Source: G963691835 sp963691835 (GTDB lineage: Bacteria > Pseudomonadota > Alphaproteobacteria > Thalassobaculales > Thalassobaculaceae). From it: 64,000 nt of DNA. Under the pieces are notes generated by a model. It made no database searches. It saw only the letters and a program-made list of their open reading frames with translations, and was not told where the DNA came from. Position numbers and translations under genes: made by a program. How positions within the stretch are numbered: position 1 is the stretch's first letter; every line of letters begins with the position of its first letter. The DNA lies in the NCBI GenBank assembly GCA_963691835.1, contig OY829383.1, forward strand, positions 5,402,304 to 5,466,303, in the 5' to 3' direction. This document shows, in pieces, positions 45,216 through 54,878 of this stretch.

Positions 45216-45929
45216 TTACTCGGCGGCCGGTGCCGCGGTTCCGATCCCGCTGGCGTCGACCTTGATGCCCGGCCCCTGGGTGGAGCTGAGCGAAATCTTC
45301 TTCACGTACGTGCCCTTGGCACCGGACGGCTTGGCCCGGGTGATCGCATCAACGAAAGCGTTGGCGTTCGCGACCAGATGCTCGGCCGGGAAGCTCACCT
45401 TGCCGATGCCGGCGTGGACGATGCCCGCTTTCTCGACGCGGAATTCAACCTGGCCGGCTTTCGCAGCCGTCACGGCACCCGCGACGTCCGGCGTCACGGT
45501 TCCGAGCTTCGGGTTCGGCATCAGGCCGCGGGGGCCCAGCACCTTACCGAGACGGCCAACCAGCGCCATCATGTCCGGCGTGGCGATGACCCGGTCGAAA
45601 TCCATCTTACCGTTCTGGATGTCGGTCATCAGGTCCTCGGCACCGACGATCTCGGCACCCGCTTCCTTCGCCTCTTCGGCCTTCGCGTCGCGCGCGAACA
45701 CCGCCACACGGACCGATTTGCCGGTACCGTGCGGCAGAGCCACCATGCCACGGACCATCTGATCCGCGTGGCGCGGGTCGACGCCGAGGTTCATGGAGAT
45801 CTCAACCGACTCGTCGAACTTGGCCTTGGAGCTGTCCTTAACGACCTGAACCGCTTCCGCAAGCTCATAAGACTTATCGCGATCGACGCCTTTGTACGCC
45901 TCTGACAGGCGCTTTCCTTGCTTCGCCAT
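45216..45929 (-). CDS. rplA: 50S ribosomal protein L1
   Basis: Forms the L1 stalk at the E site and represses the L11 operon in E. coli. The protein has 237 residues: MAKQGKRLSEAYKGVDRDKS at the start and GRLGKVLGPRGLMPNPKLGT in the centre are diagnostic. It lies five bases after rplK. Confidence 0.97.
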   Translation of the reverse strand: MAKQGKRLSEAYKGVDRDKSYELAEAVQVVKDSSKAKFDESVEISMNLGVDPRHADQMVRGMVALPHGTGKSVRVAVFARDAKAEEAKEAGAEIVGAEDLMTDIQNGKMDFDRVIATPDMMALVGRLGKVLGPRGLMPNPKLGTVTPDVAGAVTAAKAGQVEFRVEKAGIVHAGIGKVSFPAEHLVANANAFVDAITRAKPSGAKGTYVKKISLSSTQGPGIKVDASGIGTAAPAAE

Positions 45930-45934
45930 GGCTC

Positions 45935-46363
45935 TTACTCCACCACCTGGACGCCCATGGAGCGGGCTGATCCTTTGATCATCTCGCACGCACCCTCGAT
46001 ATCGACCGCATTGAGGTCGACCATCTTGGAGTTCGCGATCTCACGGACCTGGTCCATGGTGATGGTGCCCACGGTTTCCCGGCTCGGGTTGGTTGCGCCC
46101 TTCGGGAGACCGGCCGCCTTCTTGATGAAGTAGCTGGCGGGCGGGGTCTTGGTGACGAACGTAAAGGTCCGGTCGCCGTAGGCCGTGATGACGACCGGGA
46201 TCGGCATCCCGTCCTCGAGGTTCTGCGTAGCGGCGTTGAACGCCTTGCAGAACTCCATGATGTTCAAACCACGCTGACCGAGCGCGGGGCCGACCGGCGG
46301 CGACGGATTCGCCTTACCGGCCGGGATCTGCAGCTTGATATAGCCGGCGATCTTCTTGGCCAT
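45935..46363 (-). CDS. rplK: 50S ribosomal protein L11
   Basis: Part of the GTPase-associated centre and site of thiostrepton action. The protein has 142 residues; the N-terminal PAGKANPSPPVGPALGQRG is conserved, as is NSKMVDLNAVDIEGA in the C-terminal RNA-binding domain. Confidence 0.97.
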   Translation of the reverse strand: MAKKIAGYIKLQIPAGKANPSPPVGPALGQRGLNIMEFCKAFNAATQNLEDGMPIPVVITAYGDRTFTFVTKTPPASYFIKKAAGLPKGATNPSRETVGTITMDQVREIANSKMVDLNAVDIEGACEMIKGSARSMGVQVVE

Positions 46364-46473
46364 GTTGCCTTTACCTTTCCTTCGCGTGGTGCGGCCCGCC
46401 GAGGTCTTCCGGCAATACCTTCCACACGATCGCGTTTATCTCCGGCCGGGTTGCCCCCGGACTAAGCCGAAGA

Positions 46474-47004
46474 TCAGAGTTTCTCGACCTGGGTGTACTC
46501 CAGATCAACGGGTGTCGACCGTCCGAAGATCGACACGGCCACCTTGAGGCGGGCCTTTTCCTCGTCCACGTCTTCGACGTAGCCGTTAAACGACGAGAAA
46601 GGTCCGTCGCTGACGCGAACCTGCTCGCCGATCTCGAATGTGACGGACGGCTTCGGACGCTCCACGCCCTCGGCCACCTGAGACTGGACCCGCATCGCCT
46701 CGTCCTCGGAGATGGGGACGGGACGTCCCTTGCCGCCAAGGAAGCCGGTGACTTTCGGCTGGTCCTGCACCAGATGCCAGCTCTCATCCGACAACTGCAT
46801 CTTCACCAGGATGTAGCCCGGGAAGAATTTCCGTTCGGCGTTGACCTTCGAGCCTCGGCGCATCTCGACCACTTCCTCGGTCGGCACCAGAACCTCTTCG
46901 ATCAGGTCTTCCATCTCCTGAGCTTTCGCCTGCTCACGGATGGTTTGGGCGACCTTCTTCTCGAAGCCCGAATGGACATGCAGAACGTACCAGCGCGCGG
47001 GCAT
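46474..47004 (-). CDS. nusG: Transcription termination/antitermination protein NusG
   Basis: Couples RNA polymerase to ribosomes and to Rho. The protein has 176 residues. The N-terminal domain starts ARWYVLHVHSGFEKKVA and includes FFPGYILVKM; the C-terminal KOW domain has VRVSDGPFSSFNGYVEDVD. It lies three bases after secE. Confidence 0.97.
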   Translation of the reverse strand: MPARWYVLHVHSGFEKKVAQTIREQAKAQEMEDLIEEVLVPTEEVVEMRRGSKVNAERKFFPGYILVKMQLSDESWHLVQDQPKVTGFLGGKGRPVPISEDEAMRVQSQVAEGVERPKPSVTFEIGEQVRVSDGPFSSFNGYVEDVDEEKARLKVAVSIFGRSTPVDLEYTQVEKL

Positions 47005-47006
47005 GA

Positions 47007-47204
47007 TCAGCCTCCCAGGCCGAGGATCTGGCGCACGCCGAACGACAGGATCGTGTCGACGATGAAAAAGAAGATCGACGCGATGGTCACCATGATGAAG
47101 ACCATCATCGTCCCGATACCGGTGTCCTTGCGGCTCGTCCAGGTGACTTTCGACACCTCCTGACGCACCTCACGAACAAATCTTGCTGGGCTTACTTTCG
47201 CCAT
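47007..47204 (-). CDS. secE: Protein translocase subunit SecE
   Basis: Essential partner of SecY in the inner membrane. The protein has 65 residues, the short single-membrane-segment form. The start is MAKVSPARFVREVRQEVSKV, with the conserved VTWTSRKD, then the hydrophobic segment MVFIMVTIASIFFFIVD. The frame runs upstream to 47333 but homology places the start at 47204. Confidence 0.95.
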   Translation of the reverse strand: MAKVSPARFVREVRQEVSKVTWTSRKDTGIGTMMVFIMVTIASIFFFIVDTILSFGVRQILGLGG

Positions 47205-47303
47205 CTCAGACCGTCTGACCCGGCACTTGGCCGTCCCCTCTCGGAACAAAACACCCGATATGGGGTGGGTGTCCTTTAAAAACCACCTCCGGTCCGCCCG
47301 GCG

Positions 47304-47379
47304 TGGCAGGAGTGGCAGGGATCGAACCCGCAACCCCCGGTTTTGGAGACCGGTGCTCTACCAATTGAGCTACACTCCT
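47304..47379 (-). tRNA. tRNA-Trp (CCA)
   Basis: A 76-base cloverleaf on the minus strand. The acceptor stem pairs AGGAGTG with CACTCCT, the D arm has GTAGCTCAATTGGTAGAG, the anticodon at 47344-47346 reads CCA on the minus strand, the T arm contains GGTTCGATCC, and the 3' CCA is encoded. It lies between tuf copy 2 and secE, a common location. Confidence 0.97.
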
Positions 47380-47469
47380 CCGCCGCGCGGCCGCCGAACG
47401 TACTCTGCCTCGGCGGCCTTGTCACCCCAGCCGTGCGCGGCTGCCAGGGTGTGCTCCAGATCGCCGAAT

Positions 47470-48660
<1,191 letters not shown>

Positions 48661-48745
48661 GACGCGCGCCTCGTCGACAAGTGTTTCGCTTCACATGCCC
48701 CCGACGCCGGGAGCAAACTTCTCATCGTCCCCAAGGGACATAGTC

Positions 48746-48819
48746 TGGAGCGGGTGAAGGGAATCGAACCCTCATCGTCAGCTTGGAAGGCTGCTGCTCT
48801 ACCATTGAGCTACACCCGC
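48746..48819 (-). tRNA. tRNA-Gly (TCC)
   Basis: A 74-base cloverleaf on the minus strand. The acceptor stem GCGGGTG pairs with CACCCGC, the anticodon loop CTTCCAA carries anticodon TCC, the T arm has GGTTCGATTCC, and CCA is encoded. Confidence 0.97.
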
Positions 48820-48943
48820 GTGGTCCCGGGACGACGGCCCGGCAGGCCCGTTGCGGTTTCGAGACCGGAGTCATCGTTCCCTCCGGCTTCCGCCCCTGCT
48901 TCCCCGACTGACCGGGACTGACTCTCCCCAAACTCCGTATGCA

Positions 48944-49028
48944 TGGTGGTGGGGGTTGGATTCGAACCAACGTAGGCTAAGCCAACGGGTTTACAGCCCG
49001 TCCCCTTTAACCACTCGGGCACCCCACC
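48944..49028 (-). tRNA. tRNA-Tyr (GTA)
   Basis: An 85-base class II tRNA with a long variable arm on the minus strand. The acceptor stem GGTGGGG pairs with CCCCACC, the anticodon loop CTGTAAA carries GTA, the T arm has GGTTCGAATCC, and CCA is encoded. It is the first gene of the tRNA-tuf-secE cluster. Confidence 0.97.
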
Positions 49029-49098
49029 GCCTTCTTCAAGCGACACCGAGCGTTCCCCAAGGGGCGAGCGCCACGACACCGTTCCGGAAGAAGGCCGA

Positions 49099-49126
49099 AC
49101 TATGTAATTTCTCGGCACTTTGTCAA
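49099..49126 (-). promoter_or_regulatory. Putative promoter of the tRNA-Tyr/tuf/secE cluster
   Basis: On the minus strand TTGACA (49121-49126) and CATAGT (49099-49104) have a 16-base spacer and lie about 70 bases before tRNA-Tyr. The -35 box is perfect and the -10 box matches at four of six. Confidence 0.6.
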
Positions 49127-49205
49127 CGCGAAAGTGCCTTCCAGGCACCGGCCGGTCGTCCGTGCTCTGCCCCATCCCGCATTTCGTCGAGGAGCGTCCC
49201 GCCCC

Positions 49206-50087
49206 ATGCCCCGATCCAAGTCCCGAGAAACCCGGCATTCGGCTCCGGCCGGCGCCCAAAAACGCAGCGGATCCCACCCGCAACGCACCAGCGGTAAGTC
49301 ACCGGGTAAACGGGTCCCTGCGACCAATCAACAACGCGTCAGCGGTCGTCACGCCGATCTTTGGGGACGGCACGCGGTCTTCGCCGCACTTGCGAATCCT
49401 CGGCGTCGCATCACGGCTCTATGGGCGATAGATCCCGACGACAAGGATCTCCGCGCCGCGATGGACGCGCTTGCCGAGGACCGACGGTCCGCGCTGCCTC
49501 CGGTGACAAGGCGCGACAGAGATCAATTCGCGGCCCTTTGTGGTGAGGATGCCATTCATCAGGGGATTGCCGTCGCGGCCGCCCCGCTGCCGACGGTGCA
49601 TCTGGAAGATATTCTTGAAGAGCCAGCCGATCGCGGACCGATCCTCGTCTTGGACCAAGTCACAGATCCGCACAATGTGGGCGCCATTCTGAGGTCGGTA
49701 GCGGCACTCGGGGGGCGTGCCGTCGTCGTCCAGGACCGGCACGCACCACAGATAACCGGTACTTTGGCCCGGATCGCTTCCGGCGCTGTTGAAATGGTGC
49801 CGCTTGTTCGGGTGGGAAATCTCTCCCGGGCGATCGATGCCATGAAGTCTCATGGATTCTGGACCATGGGTCTGGATGAGAGAGGGGTTTCGGTGCTTGA
49901 GCGCCCCGATGGAGGCATGTCTTGCGCGATCGTTCTGGGGGCAGAAGGAGAGGGCCTGCGCCGATTGACGCGGGAAAGCTGCGATGCGCTGGTCAGGTTG
50001 CCAACACAAGACCGTTTGAAGGCACTCAACGTATCGAACGCCGCGGCGATCGCCCTTTGGGAATGCTGGGGCCGCCCGGGCGATTAG
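49206..50087 (+). CDS. rlmB: 23S rRNA (guanosine-2'-O)-methyltransferase RlmB (TrmH/SpoU family)
   Basis: Methylates the ribose of G2251 in the P loop of 23S rRNA, using S-adenosylmethionine. About 293 residues. The N-terminal substrate-binding domain begins at GRHAVFAALANPRRR after a basic, disordered N-terminal stretch of about 50 residues. SPOUT knot motifs are LDQVTDPHNVGAILRS, IVLGAEGEGL and LNVSNAAAIALWE. The ATG at 49206 has GAGGAG eleven bases upstream; other starts upstream are possible. Confidence 0.88.
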   Translation: MPRSKSRETRHSAPAGAQKRSGSHPQRTSGKSPGKRVPATNQQRVSGRHADLWGRHAVFAALANPRRRITALWAIDPDDKDLRAAMDALAEDRRSALPPVTRRDRDQFAALCGEDAIHQGIAVAAAPLPTVHLEDILEEPADRGPILVLDQVTDPHNVGAILRSVAALGGRAVVVQDRHAPQITGTLARIASGAVEMVPLVRVGNLSRAIDAMKSHGFWTMGLDERGVSVLERPDGGMSCAIVLGAEGEGLRRLTRESCDALVRLPTQDRLKALNVSNAAAIALWECWGRPGD

Positions 50088-50134
50088 GCTATGGCGTCTT
50101 AGCAAGGTAGTTCTGTAAACTATCGACACAGAAT

Positions 50135-51673
50135 TTGACGCGAGTACTCGGTGCCGTAGTGGATACAGTTCCTTCGATTGATCCCAAGGTTGCTCAAGCT
50201 GTTGTCTGTGAAGAGATCAAGGATTTCTACACATCGCCAGCCCTTGAAATCATTGGGCGGGCGTGTGCGCCGTTCTTGAACTCCGCCCGCCTTACACCGA
50301 TTGAGCTGGTTCATTCGATCCGGCATCTGGACGTCTTCGCCGACAGCGGCACAGCCCTCACGCAGGCAGTTCAGAAGACCGCCAGCGCGCAGGTTCGCGG
50401 CAGCGCGGTCCCGGTCTCGCAACGGATTCGGCGCCTGTTCGACCTTGTGGACCTTGGACGGGCAGATCTTAGGAAGCGGCTGGAGACGTCTCCCCCCACG
50501 AAGGTCACGCGGGAAACGGTTCCAGATGTCTTCGCGCATCTTCCCGATGAGACGGAGGACGCACGAACCTTCCGGTTGTTGGCCTCCTTGGCACTGACCT
50601 TGGATGGTATTCGCGGTTGGGGAGAGAAGTTCGACGCGGTCCACGATCTTTGCCACGACATGACGTCGCTGGAGACATTTCAGCCTTTCGACACACTGGT
50701 CGCCGATCTGGTGCGTTACCCAGCAGCACTCCAGGAAATCATCGGACCCGCCAGAACCTCCGGCGAAGACATCGACCGGCTGATGTCACTGCATGACAGA
50801 ACGGCAAGTCTGGACGATGCCCCCCAGGACCCCGAACGGGCCCGCCGTTTTTATACCTTGGTGATCAACGGTCCGATGCCGGCGACGCGGGAGGTGCTGC
50901 ATAGACACGCTCTTTCAGTGCTTCAGTCTCCGGGGCGCCTGACAAACGGCGCGGCTCCAGCCGAAGTCGACTACCTCATAAAGCTGACCAAGCGCCTGGA
51001 AGAGAAAGGCATTCTGTCTCAGGACGATGCTATAGCGGCATCCGTCCGTGACAGGTTCGGGCGGCTCCTGAGCGACGAGACCATCGACCTGATTCTCGTT
51101 CAGACGGAAACGATGGCCGCGCGTTTGATCAAAGCGGTGCAGCTCCATCGTCAGGTTTATGGCGAGAAGGCAAAGGAGTATCTGTATCGATACGTCCTGA
51201 CCCTTGCGACAGGGGAGATGACTCAGAAGGGCCTTGTTCCGAAGGACAGGCCGCCGATGGAGACCCTCGCCAATCTGGTTCTGCTGCACCGGTCGGTTCG
51301 TGCTTCGACGTTTCCGGACCGCCCGAAGGAGCGCGTGACAACGGAGGTTGCGAGGCTGCATGCGACCTGTTTCAACCAGGTCGATCCGATAAACAGGGTA
51401 AGCCGTGCCGCCAAGAACAGCGCGGAGAAGGTCACGAAGATGCTCGACCTTGTTTCCCGCAAGGTCATTCTCGAAGCATCGCAGATGAAAGCGGTCCAGG
51501 CGACGATCCGGCAAAGCATGCAGGATCCGGAGTTCGTGGATCACTATCTGGGTGCGGAGCAAGATCCCGCGGCCCGCGCCGAACGGCTCCGGTCGTTGGA
51601 ACGCCGCCTGAAAGAGGCTGGGATGGACTGTTCCCGACCGATTAACCTATCTGCGGTGGCTTCGGCTTGTTGA
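50135..51673 (+). CDS. Unrecognised helical protein
   Basis: About 512 residues, rich in helix-forming stretches, with no signal peptide, membrane segment or known motif that I can see. It is followed closely by tRNA-Thr. The start is not certain: a TTG at 50135 and a GTG at 50159 are both possible, and neither has a good ribosome binding site. The reading frame is long, uninterrupted and has host-like codon use, so it is likely a real chromosomal gene. Confidence 0.6.
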   Translation: MTRVLGAVVDTVPSIDPKVAQAVVCEEIKDFYTSPALEIIGRACAPFLNSARLTPIELVHSIRHLDVFADSGTALTQAVQKTASAQVRGSAVPVSQRIRRLFDLVDLGRADLRKRLETSPPTKVTRETVPDVFAHLPDETEDARTFRLLASLALTLDGIRGWGEKFDAVHDLCHDMTSLETFQPFDTLVADLVRYPAALQEIIGPARTSGEDIDRLMSLHDRTASLDDAPQDPERARRFYTLVINGPMPATREVLHRHALSVLQSPGRLTNGAAPAEVDYLIKLTKRLEEKGILSQDDAIAASVRDRFGRLLSDETIDLILVQTETMAARLIKAVQLHRQVYGEKAKEYLYRYVLTLATGEMTQKGLVPKDRPPMETLANLVLLHRSVRASTFPDRPKERVTTEVARLHATCFNQVDPINRVSRAAKNSAEKVTKMLDLVSRKVILEASQMKAVQATIRQSMQDPEFVDHYLGAEQDPAARAERLRSLERRLKEAGMDCSRPINLSAVASAC

Positions 51674-51732
51674 AGGCTTGACCGGGCTGCGGCGCAGCGC
51701 GTATCAGACGATCAATCGACATCGATCGTGCC

Positions 51733-51808
51733 GCCGGTTTAGCTCAGCTGGTAGAGCATCTGATTTGTAATCAGAGGGTCGGGGGTTCAAGTCCCTCAAC
51801 CGGCACCA
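51733..51808 (+). tRNA. tRNA-Thr (TGT)
   Basis: A 76-base cloverleaf. The acceptor stem GCCGGTT pairs with AACCGGC, the D arm is TAGCTCAGCTGGTAGAGC, the anticodon loop ATTTGTAAT carries TGT, the T arm has GGGTTCAAGTCCC, and CCA is encoded. Phage-type genes begin just past its 3' end, so it is the likely integration site of the element to the right. Confidence 0.97.
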
Positions 51809-51967
51809 TCTTTTCAATGACTTAGCACCCCTTCGCGCCTTTGACCAGCCCCCTTGGATCACGTATGGATCACGCGGGGCCGAAAACCGGCCTCCAGGGG
51901 CTCTCTCAGAAGCGTATATATATAAGGTATAGACGCGCGCTCTCATCAGAGGCTCAGAGCCCGCCGA

Positions 51968-53083
51968 TCAGGCCTTGTGGGGCAGGGTCAGAACGATGGC
52001 CGAGGGCTCGTTGCCCCCATCCGTCTCCAGCGGCAGGGCCAGCCGATACCAGTCCCGCCGCTCCGGCCCGTCGCTGGTATGGATGATCCCGGAGCACGTC
52101 CGAAGCTCGGGGCTGTCCCCCTGAAAGAAGCGGTTAAGCTCCCCGACCATCCAGTTGCCGAGGTTCCGGTCGGGCACCTTGTCGATCCGCATGCCCTGGA
52201 GGTTCTCAAGATCGGAGGGCCAGAAAATGTTGTGGCCGCTGCCGACGTAGTCGAGCAGGTAGGCGTAATCATGATTCTGCCGGACTATGTAGGTCCGGGC
52301 GAGTGAGCCGATCTGGGTCAGGGCGTGGAACAGTGTGTCGCCACGGCGCCCGCCAACGTCCTGCCATGCCCGCAAAGTCTCGCGGAGCGCGGTGTGGCCG
52401 TCGAACATCGATTTGAAAACCCGGTTGGTCGGTAGCTGTCGGCTGATCAGCGTGCCCGGTAGGTTGCCTGTCAGCATCGCGGGATTCGGCCTCAATGCCT
52501 GGAGGAGGCTGCCGAGGCTCGGATAATGCTCCTGCATCGCGTCCTCGGGATCGACCATCATCACCGGTCCCACCCAGAACTGTGCGGCTCCATTCAGGGC
52601 GGCGATCTGCTGCGATGTGAGCGTGCGTGGCGTGAGGTAGAGGTAGCCGCGCCCTTCATAGACCGCCAACTTCACGCAGCGGAGGTTGACCACAACCGTC
52701 AACTCAAGATCGGTAAGCTGCCGGGGGTCTCCGTCGTTCTCTGGGAGTGGGAGCGGCTGCCCCTGCGGGTCGATCCACAACACCTTGTAGAGCCGGAGGC
52801 CGGCCGCGTCTGGCGGCGGTAGGATGGTGTTGATGGTGTTCGCAGCCACGATCTTCGGGAGATCGTTGTCCAGCATGTCGGCGACGTCTATGCCGTACTC
52901 GGCTAGCTTGGAAGCGAGGGCGTCCTTGAGTCTTTGGTGGCCCTTCACAAAGCCGCCTTGCTCCTGATACCGCTCGACGGTTCGCAGCCCGACCCCGGAC
53001 TCCTTAGCCAGCCGCTCATTCGTAAGACCAGCGGCTTTGATCGCGGCGCGCAACTGGTTACTCGTGAACATTTTTGTGTGCAT
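51968..53083 (-). CDS. HTH protein with possible PAS-like C-terminal domain
   Basis: About 371 residues. An N-terminal Cro/C1-type HTH is visible in TNERLAKESGVGLRTVERYQ (about 19-38). The middle part (about 85-270) is not recognised. The end (about 270-371) resembles the alphaproteobacterial PAS_5-like fold, with YLLDYVGSGHNIFWPSDLEN and the closing YRLALPLETDGG; this assignment is tentative. It has its own promoter at 53114-53142; the frame upstream of 53083 lies before that promoter, so the start is at 53083 or 53071. Neither has a clear ribosome binding site. It is the gene closest to tRNA-Thr. Confidence 0.6.
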   Translation of the reverse strand: MHTKMFTSNQLRAAIKAAGLTNERLAKESGVGLRTVERYQEQGGFVKGHQRLKDALASKLAEYGIDVADMLDNDLPKIVAANTINTILPPPDAAGLRLYKVLWIDPQGQPLPLPENDGDPRQLTDLELTVVVNLRCVKLAVYEGRGYLYLTPRTLTSQQIAALNGAAQFWVGPVMMVDPEDAMQEHYPSLGSLLQALRPNPAMLTGNLPGTLISRQLPTNRVFKSMFDGHTALRETLRAWQDVGGRRGDTLFHALTQIGSLARTYIVRQNHDYAYLLDYVGSGHNIFWPSDLENLQGMRIDKVPDRNLGNWMVGELNRFFQGDSPELRTCSGIIHTSDGPERRDWYRLALPLETDGGNEPSAIVLTLPHKA

Positions 53084-53113
53084 ATCAGCGGCAAAAACTA
53101 AGACTGCGCTCTT

Positions 53114-53142
53114 AATATACACACCGACGCACTCACTTTAAA
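53114..53142 (-). promoter_or_regulatory. Putative promoter of the HTH/PAS-like gene
   Basis: On the minus strand TTTAAA (53137-53142) and TATATT (53114-53119) are 17 bases apart and lie about 30 bases before the chosen start. The -35 box is weak. Confidence 0.45.
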
Positions 53143-53150
53143 CCGCAACA

Positions 53151-53474
53151 CTAACTCCATACGGGAATACCTATGTAGACAGTTTCATTTGGGATCACCT
53201 TCCAACGGCCTTGATCCACCCGGACGGACCACTTGCCGGGCCGGAACGGGCCACGGCTCTCTAGTTCGTTCGGTGGATATTCGAGATCAAACCAGCAGTC
53301 CTCGAAACGGCCCGGCTGCACGTCCACCCGAGACACGGCGCCGGTATCCAGTTCTGAGCGGTAGGCGCTCTGAGCCACCCTGTGTACCGCGTCCATGGTG
53401 GCGACCTCCAGGATGTCCGCGTCGTAATCGATCACCCCGTCCTCGGATGCGTAGATGGTCACATAGTAGGTCAT
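53151..53474 (-). CDS. Hypothetical phage protein (107 aa)
   Basis: It starts MTYYVTIYASEDGVIDYDAD and is otherwise unrecognised. It has no membrane segment. The ATG overlaps the stop of the preceding gene as ATGA and has GGAG seven bases upstream. It is the last gene of the long overlapping operon. Confidence 0.6.
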   Translation of the reverse strand: MTYYVTIYASEDGVIDYDADILEVATMDAVHRVAQSAYRSELDTGAVSRVDVQPGRFEDCWFDLEYPPNELESRGPFRPGKWSVRVDQGRWKVIPNETVYIGIPVWS

Positions 53475-53782
53475 TGGTCCTCTCCATAGTATCTGCATAG
53501 GACGGCACCGAGCTTTGCCATCCGGGCCGCTTCTCGCTGTAGCTTCTGCATACTGCCGTAATGGGCGATGGGGTAGACCCCGAGGCCCAGGGCTCGGAGT
53601 TCCAGCCGATACGGTCGGGGGGACATGCGGGTCCCCACCCGCGATTGTCTGTCTTCATATTGGACATATAGGAATGGCCGGGTGCCCTCCCTCTTCAGGA
53701 CTGTCGGCCAAGCCGTGGTCTCCACCCCCGGCGTCCCCTCCTGATAGTAGAGGTTGAGGCGGGGCCGCCTGGGCCAGGCCAT
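53471..53782 (-). CDS. Hypothetical phage protein (103 aa)
   Basis: A basic, Arg- and Tyr-rich protein, MAWPRRPRLNLYYQEG at the start. No domain recognised. Its first base is shared with the stop of the upstream HTH gene, and it overlaps the next gene as ATGA, so it is translated as part of the chain. Confidence 0.55.
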   Translation of the reverse strand: MAWPRRPRLNLYYQEGTPGVETTAWPTVLKREGTRPFLYVQYEDRQSRVGTRMSPRPYRLELRALGLGVYPIAHYGSMQKLQREAARMAKLGAVLCRYYGEDQ

Positions 53783-54294
53783 CAGTCGTCGATGCCAGCC
53801 ACGTCCTCATGGAAGACGCGGCTAAGCTCGTGCAAAGCCTCGGTAGCCTCCTGCATCAGCGGCTGGAGGTCGCCCGGCGGCTCATCGGTCCAGGAGAAGT
53901 CGCAGATATAGGTCCCGGCCCCGTTGTTGTCCTCTTGGAACACAACGACCAGCCCCCGCGTCGGCTGCTCCTCGCCCGCCTCGACGTCGACCACCTGGGC
54001 GGTGAACCTGGGCGGAACGAGGTGGTGGATGTAATAGCGGATGTCGCCGTCGCCGATCATGCCGAGGCCCAAGGTCCACTCGTCCGGGAGCCCAGCCCAC
54101 GGCGGGGCCTCGAGCCCCAGGGCGTCGTAGATCCGCTTGGTCATGCCCTGGCCTATGGACTCCTCCCCGGAAACCATCCGGGCGAACTTCCGCCGATTCA
54201 CCCCGAGCTTGTCGGCAAGCTCGGCCACGCCCGCGTTCGTCCCCGCCATCAGTGCTCGAATCTCGGGCGCGGTGATGGGCTGGATCTCGGTCAT
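53782..54294 (-). CDS. HTH-domain phage protein (170 aa)
   Basis: The N-terminal 60 residues form a Cro/C1-like helix-turn-helix: APEIRALMAGTNAGVAELAD, then LGVNRRKFARMVSGEES. The remaining 110 residues are acidic and not recognised. It could be a regulator or an antitoxin-like protein; nothing decides. The ATG at 54294 has a G-run about seven bases upstream and is shared with the stop of the preceding gene. Confidence 0.6.
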   Translation of the reverse strand: MTEIQPITAPEIRALMAGTNAGVAELADKLGVNRRKFARMVSGEESIGQGMTKRIYDALGLEAPPWAGLPDEWTLGLGMIGDGDIRYYIHHLVPPRFTAQVVDVEAGEEQPTRGLVVVFQEDNNGAGTYICDFSWTDEPPGDLQPLMQEATEALHELSRVFHEDVAGIDD

Positions 54295-54548
54295 TACTTT
54301 TCCCCCCTTCGCATGCCCCAATTGCGGTCGGGGTCGTTGAGTCGGCTTTGGCCGATTGGCTCGCTTTTCACCACATGCCCCTGCTCGGAAGTGTAGGTGA
54401 CGTCCCAGCCTTTGATCTTCTTGCCAGTGTTTGATTTGACAGGCCACGCCTCGGTCACCCGCCACGTCATCCCGTCGTACTCAAAGGTCGCCCGTTTCTT
54501 CCGGGGGGCGTGAGGTGCCAACTCATCGAAAGTGTAGGTCTTGTCCAT
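54294..54548 (-). CDS. Hypothetical phage protein (84 aa)
   Basis: Small basic protein, MDKTYTFDELAPHAPRKKRA at the start. No domain recognised. It overlaps the next gene by one base (TAATG) and follows its upstream neighbour by one base. Confidence 0.55.
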   Translation of the reverse strand: MDKTYTFDELAPHAPRKKRATFEYDGMTWRVTEAWPVKSNTGKKIKGWDVTYTSEQGHVVKSEPIGQSRLNDPDRNWGMRRGEK

Positions 54549-54549
54549 C

Positions 54550-54765
54550 TCAGGCCACCCCGAGCAGGGTGTCTCGGTGCGTGCTGGCGTCGCTGTAATG
54601 AACGAAGGCGCGACCGTCGGCGATGATGATGATTTCATCATCACTACTACTATCGTCGAACTCGGCAACGCCAACCAAGCGGGCGTGCGGCTCGTCTGCC
54701 AGCCCGTAGCCGAATTTAACAATGTCGCCGACTTTGAAGGTGTTGTTGTTGGTCCTCTTGATCAT
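54550..54765 (-). CDS. Hypothetical phage protein (71 aa)
   Basis: It begins MIKRTNNNTFKVGDIVKFGY and includes an acidic serine stretch DDSSSDDE. The early part resembles a small beta-barrel such as an SH3-like fold, but this is only an impression. AAGGAGG lies about ten bases before the start. It opens a new segment behind a 113-base gap that holds a putative promoter. Confidence 0.55.
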   Translation of the reverse strand: MIKRTNNNTFKVGDIVKFGYGLADEPHARLVGVAEFDDSSSDDEIIIIADGRAFVHYSDASTHRDTLLGVA

Positions 54766-54822
54766 CTTGCCGGGCCTCCTTGCCCTTGCTGGGCGGGGCC
54801 TGATTGCCCTCGCCGCTTGACT

Positions 54823-54851
54823 AATATACTGCTCACTCTCGGCGACAACAA
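54823..54851 (-). promoter_or_regulatory. Putative internal phage promoter
   Basis: On the minus strand TTGTTG (54846-54851) and TATATT (54823-54828) have a 17-base spacer. An inverted pair TTGACT / AGTCAA brackets the region and could be an operator. It lies in the only sizeable gap of the operon, between the methyltransferase and the 71-residue protein. Confidence 0.4.
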
Positions 54852-54878
54852 GTCAAAAGCGCTACTAAATGACGAATT

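Noticed and set aside
51855..51874. Direct repeat TGGATCACG twice, as a possible attachment core
   Set aside because: The copies are only two bases apart, which does not fit att sites flanking an element.
51704..51946. An 80-codon minus frame with WCRLRDLNPRPSDYKS
   Set aside because: This is the well-known false protein from antisense translation of a tRNA gene, here tRNA-Thr.
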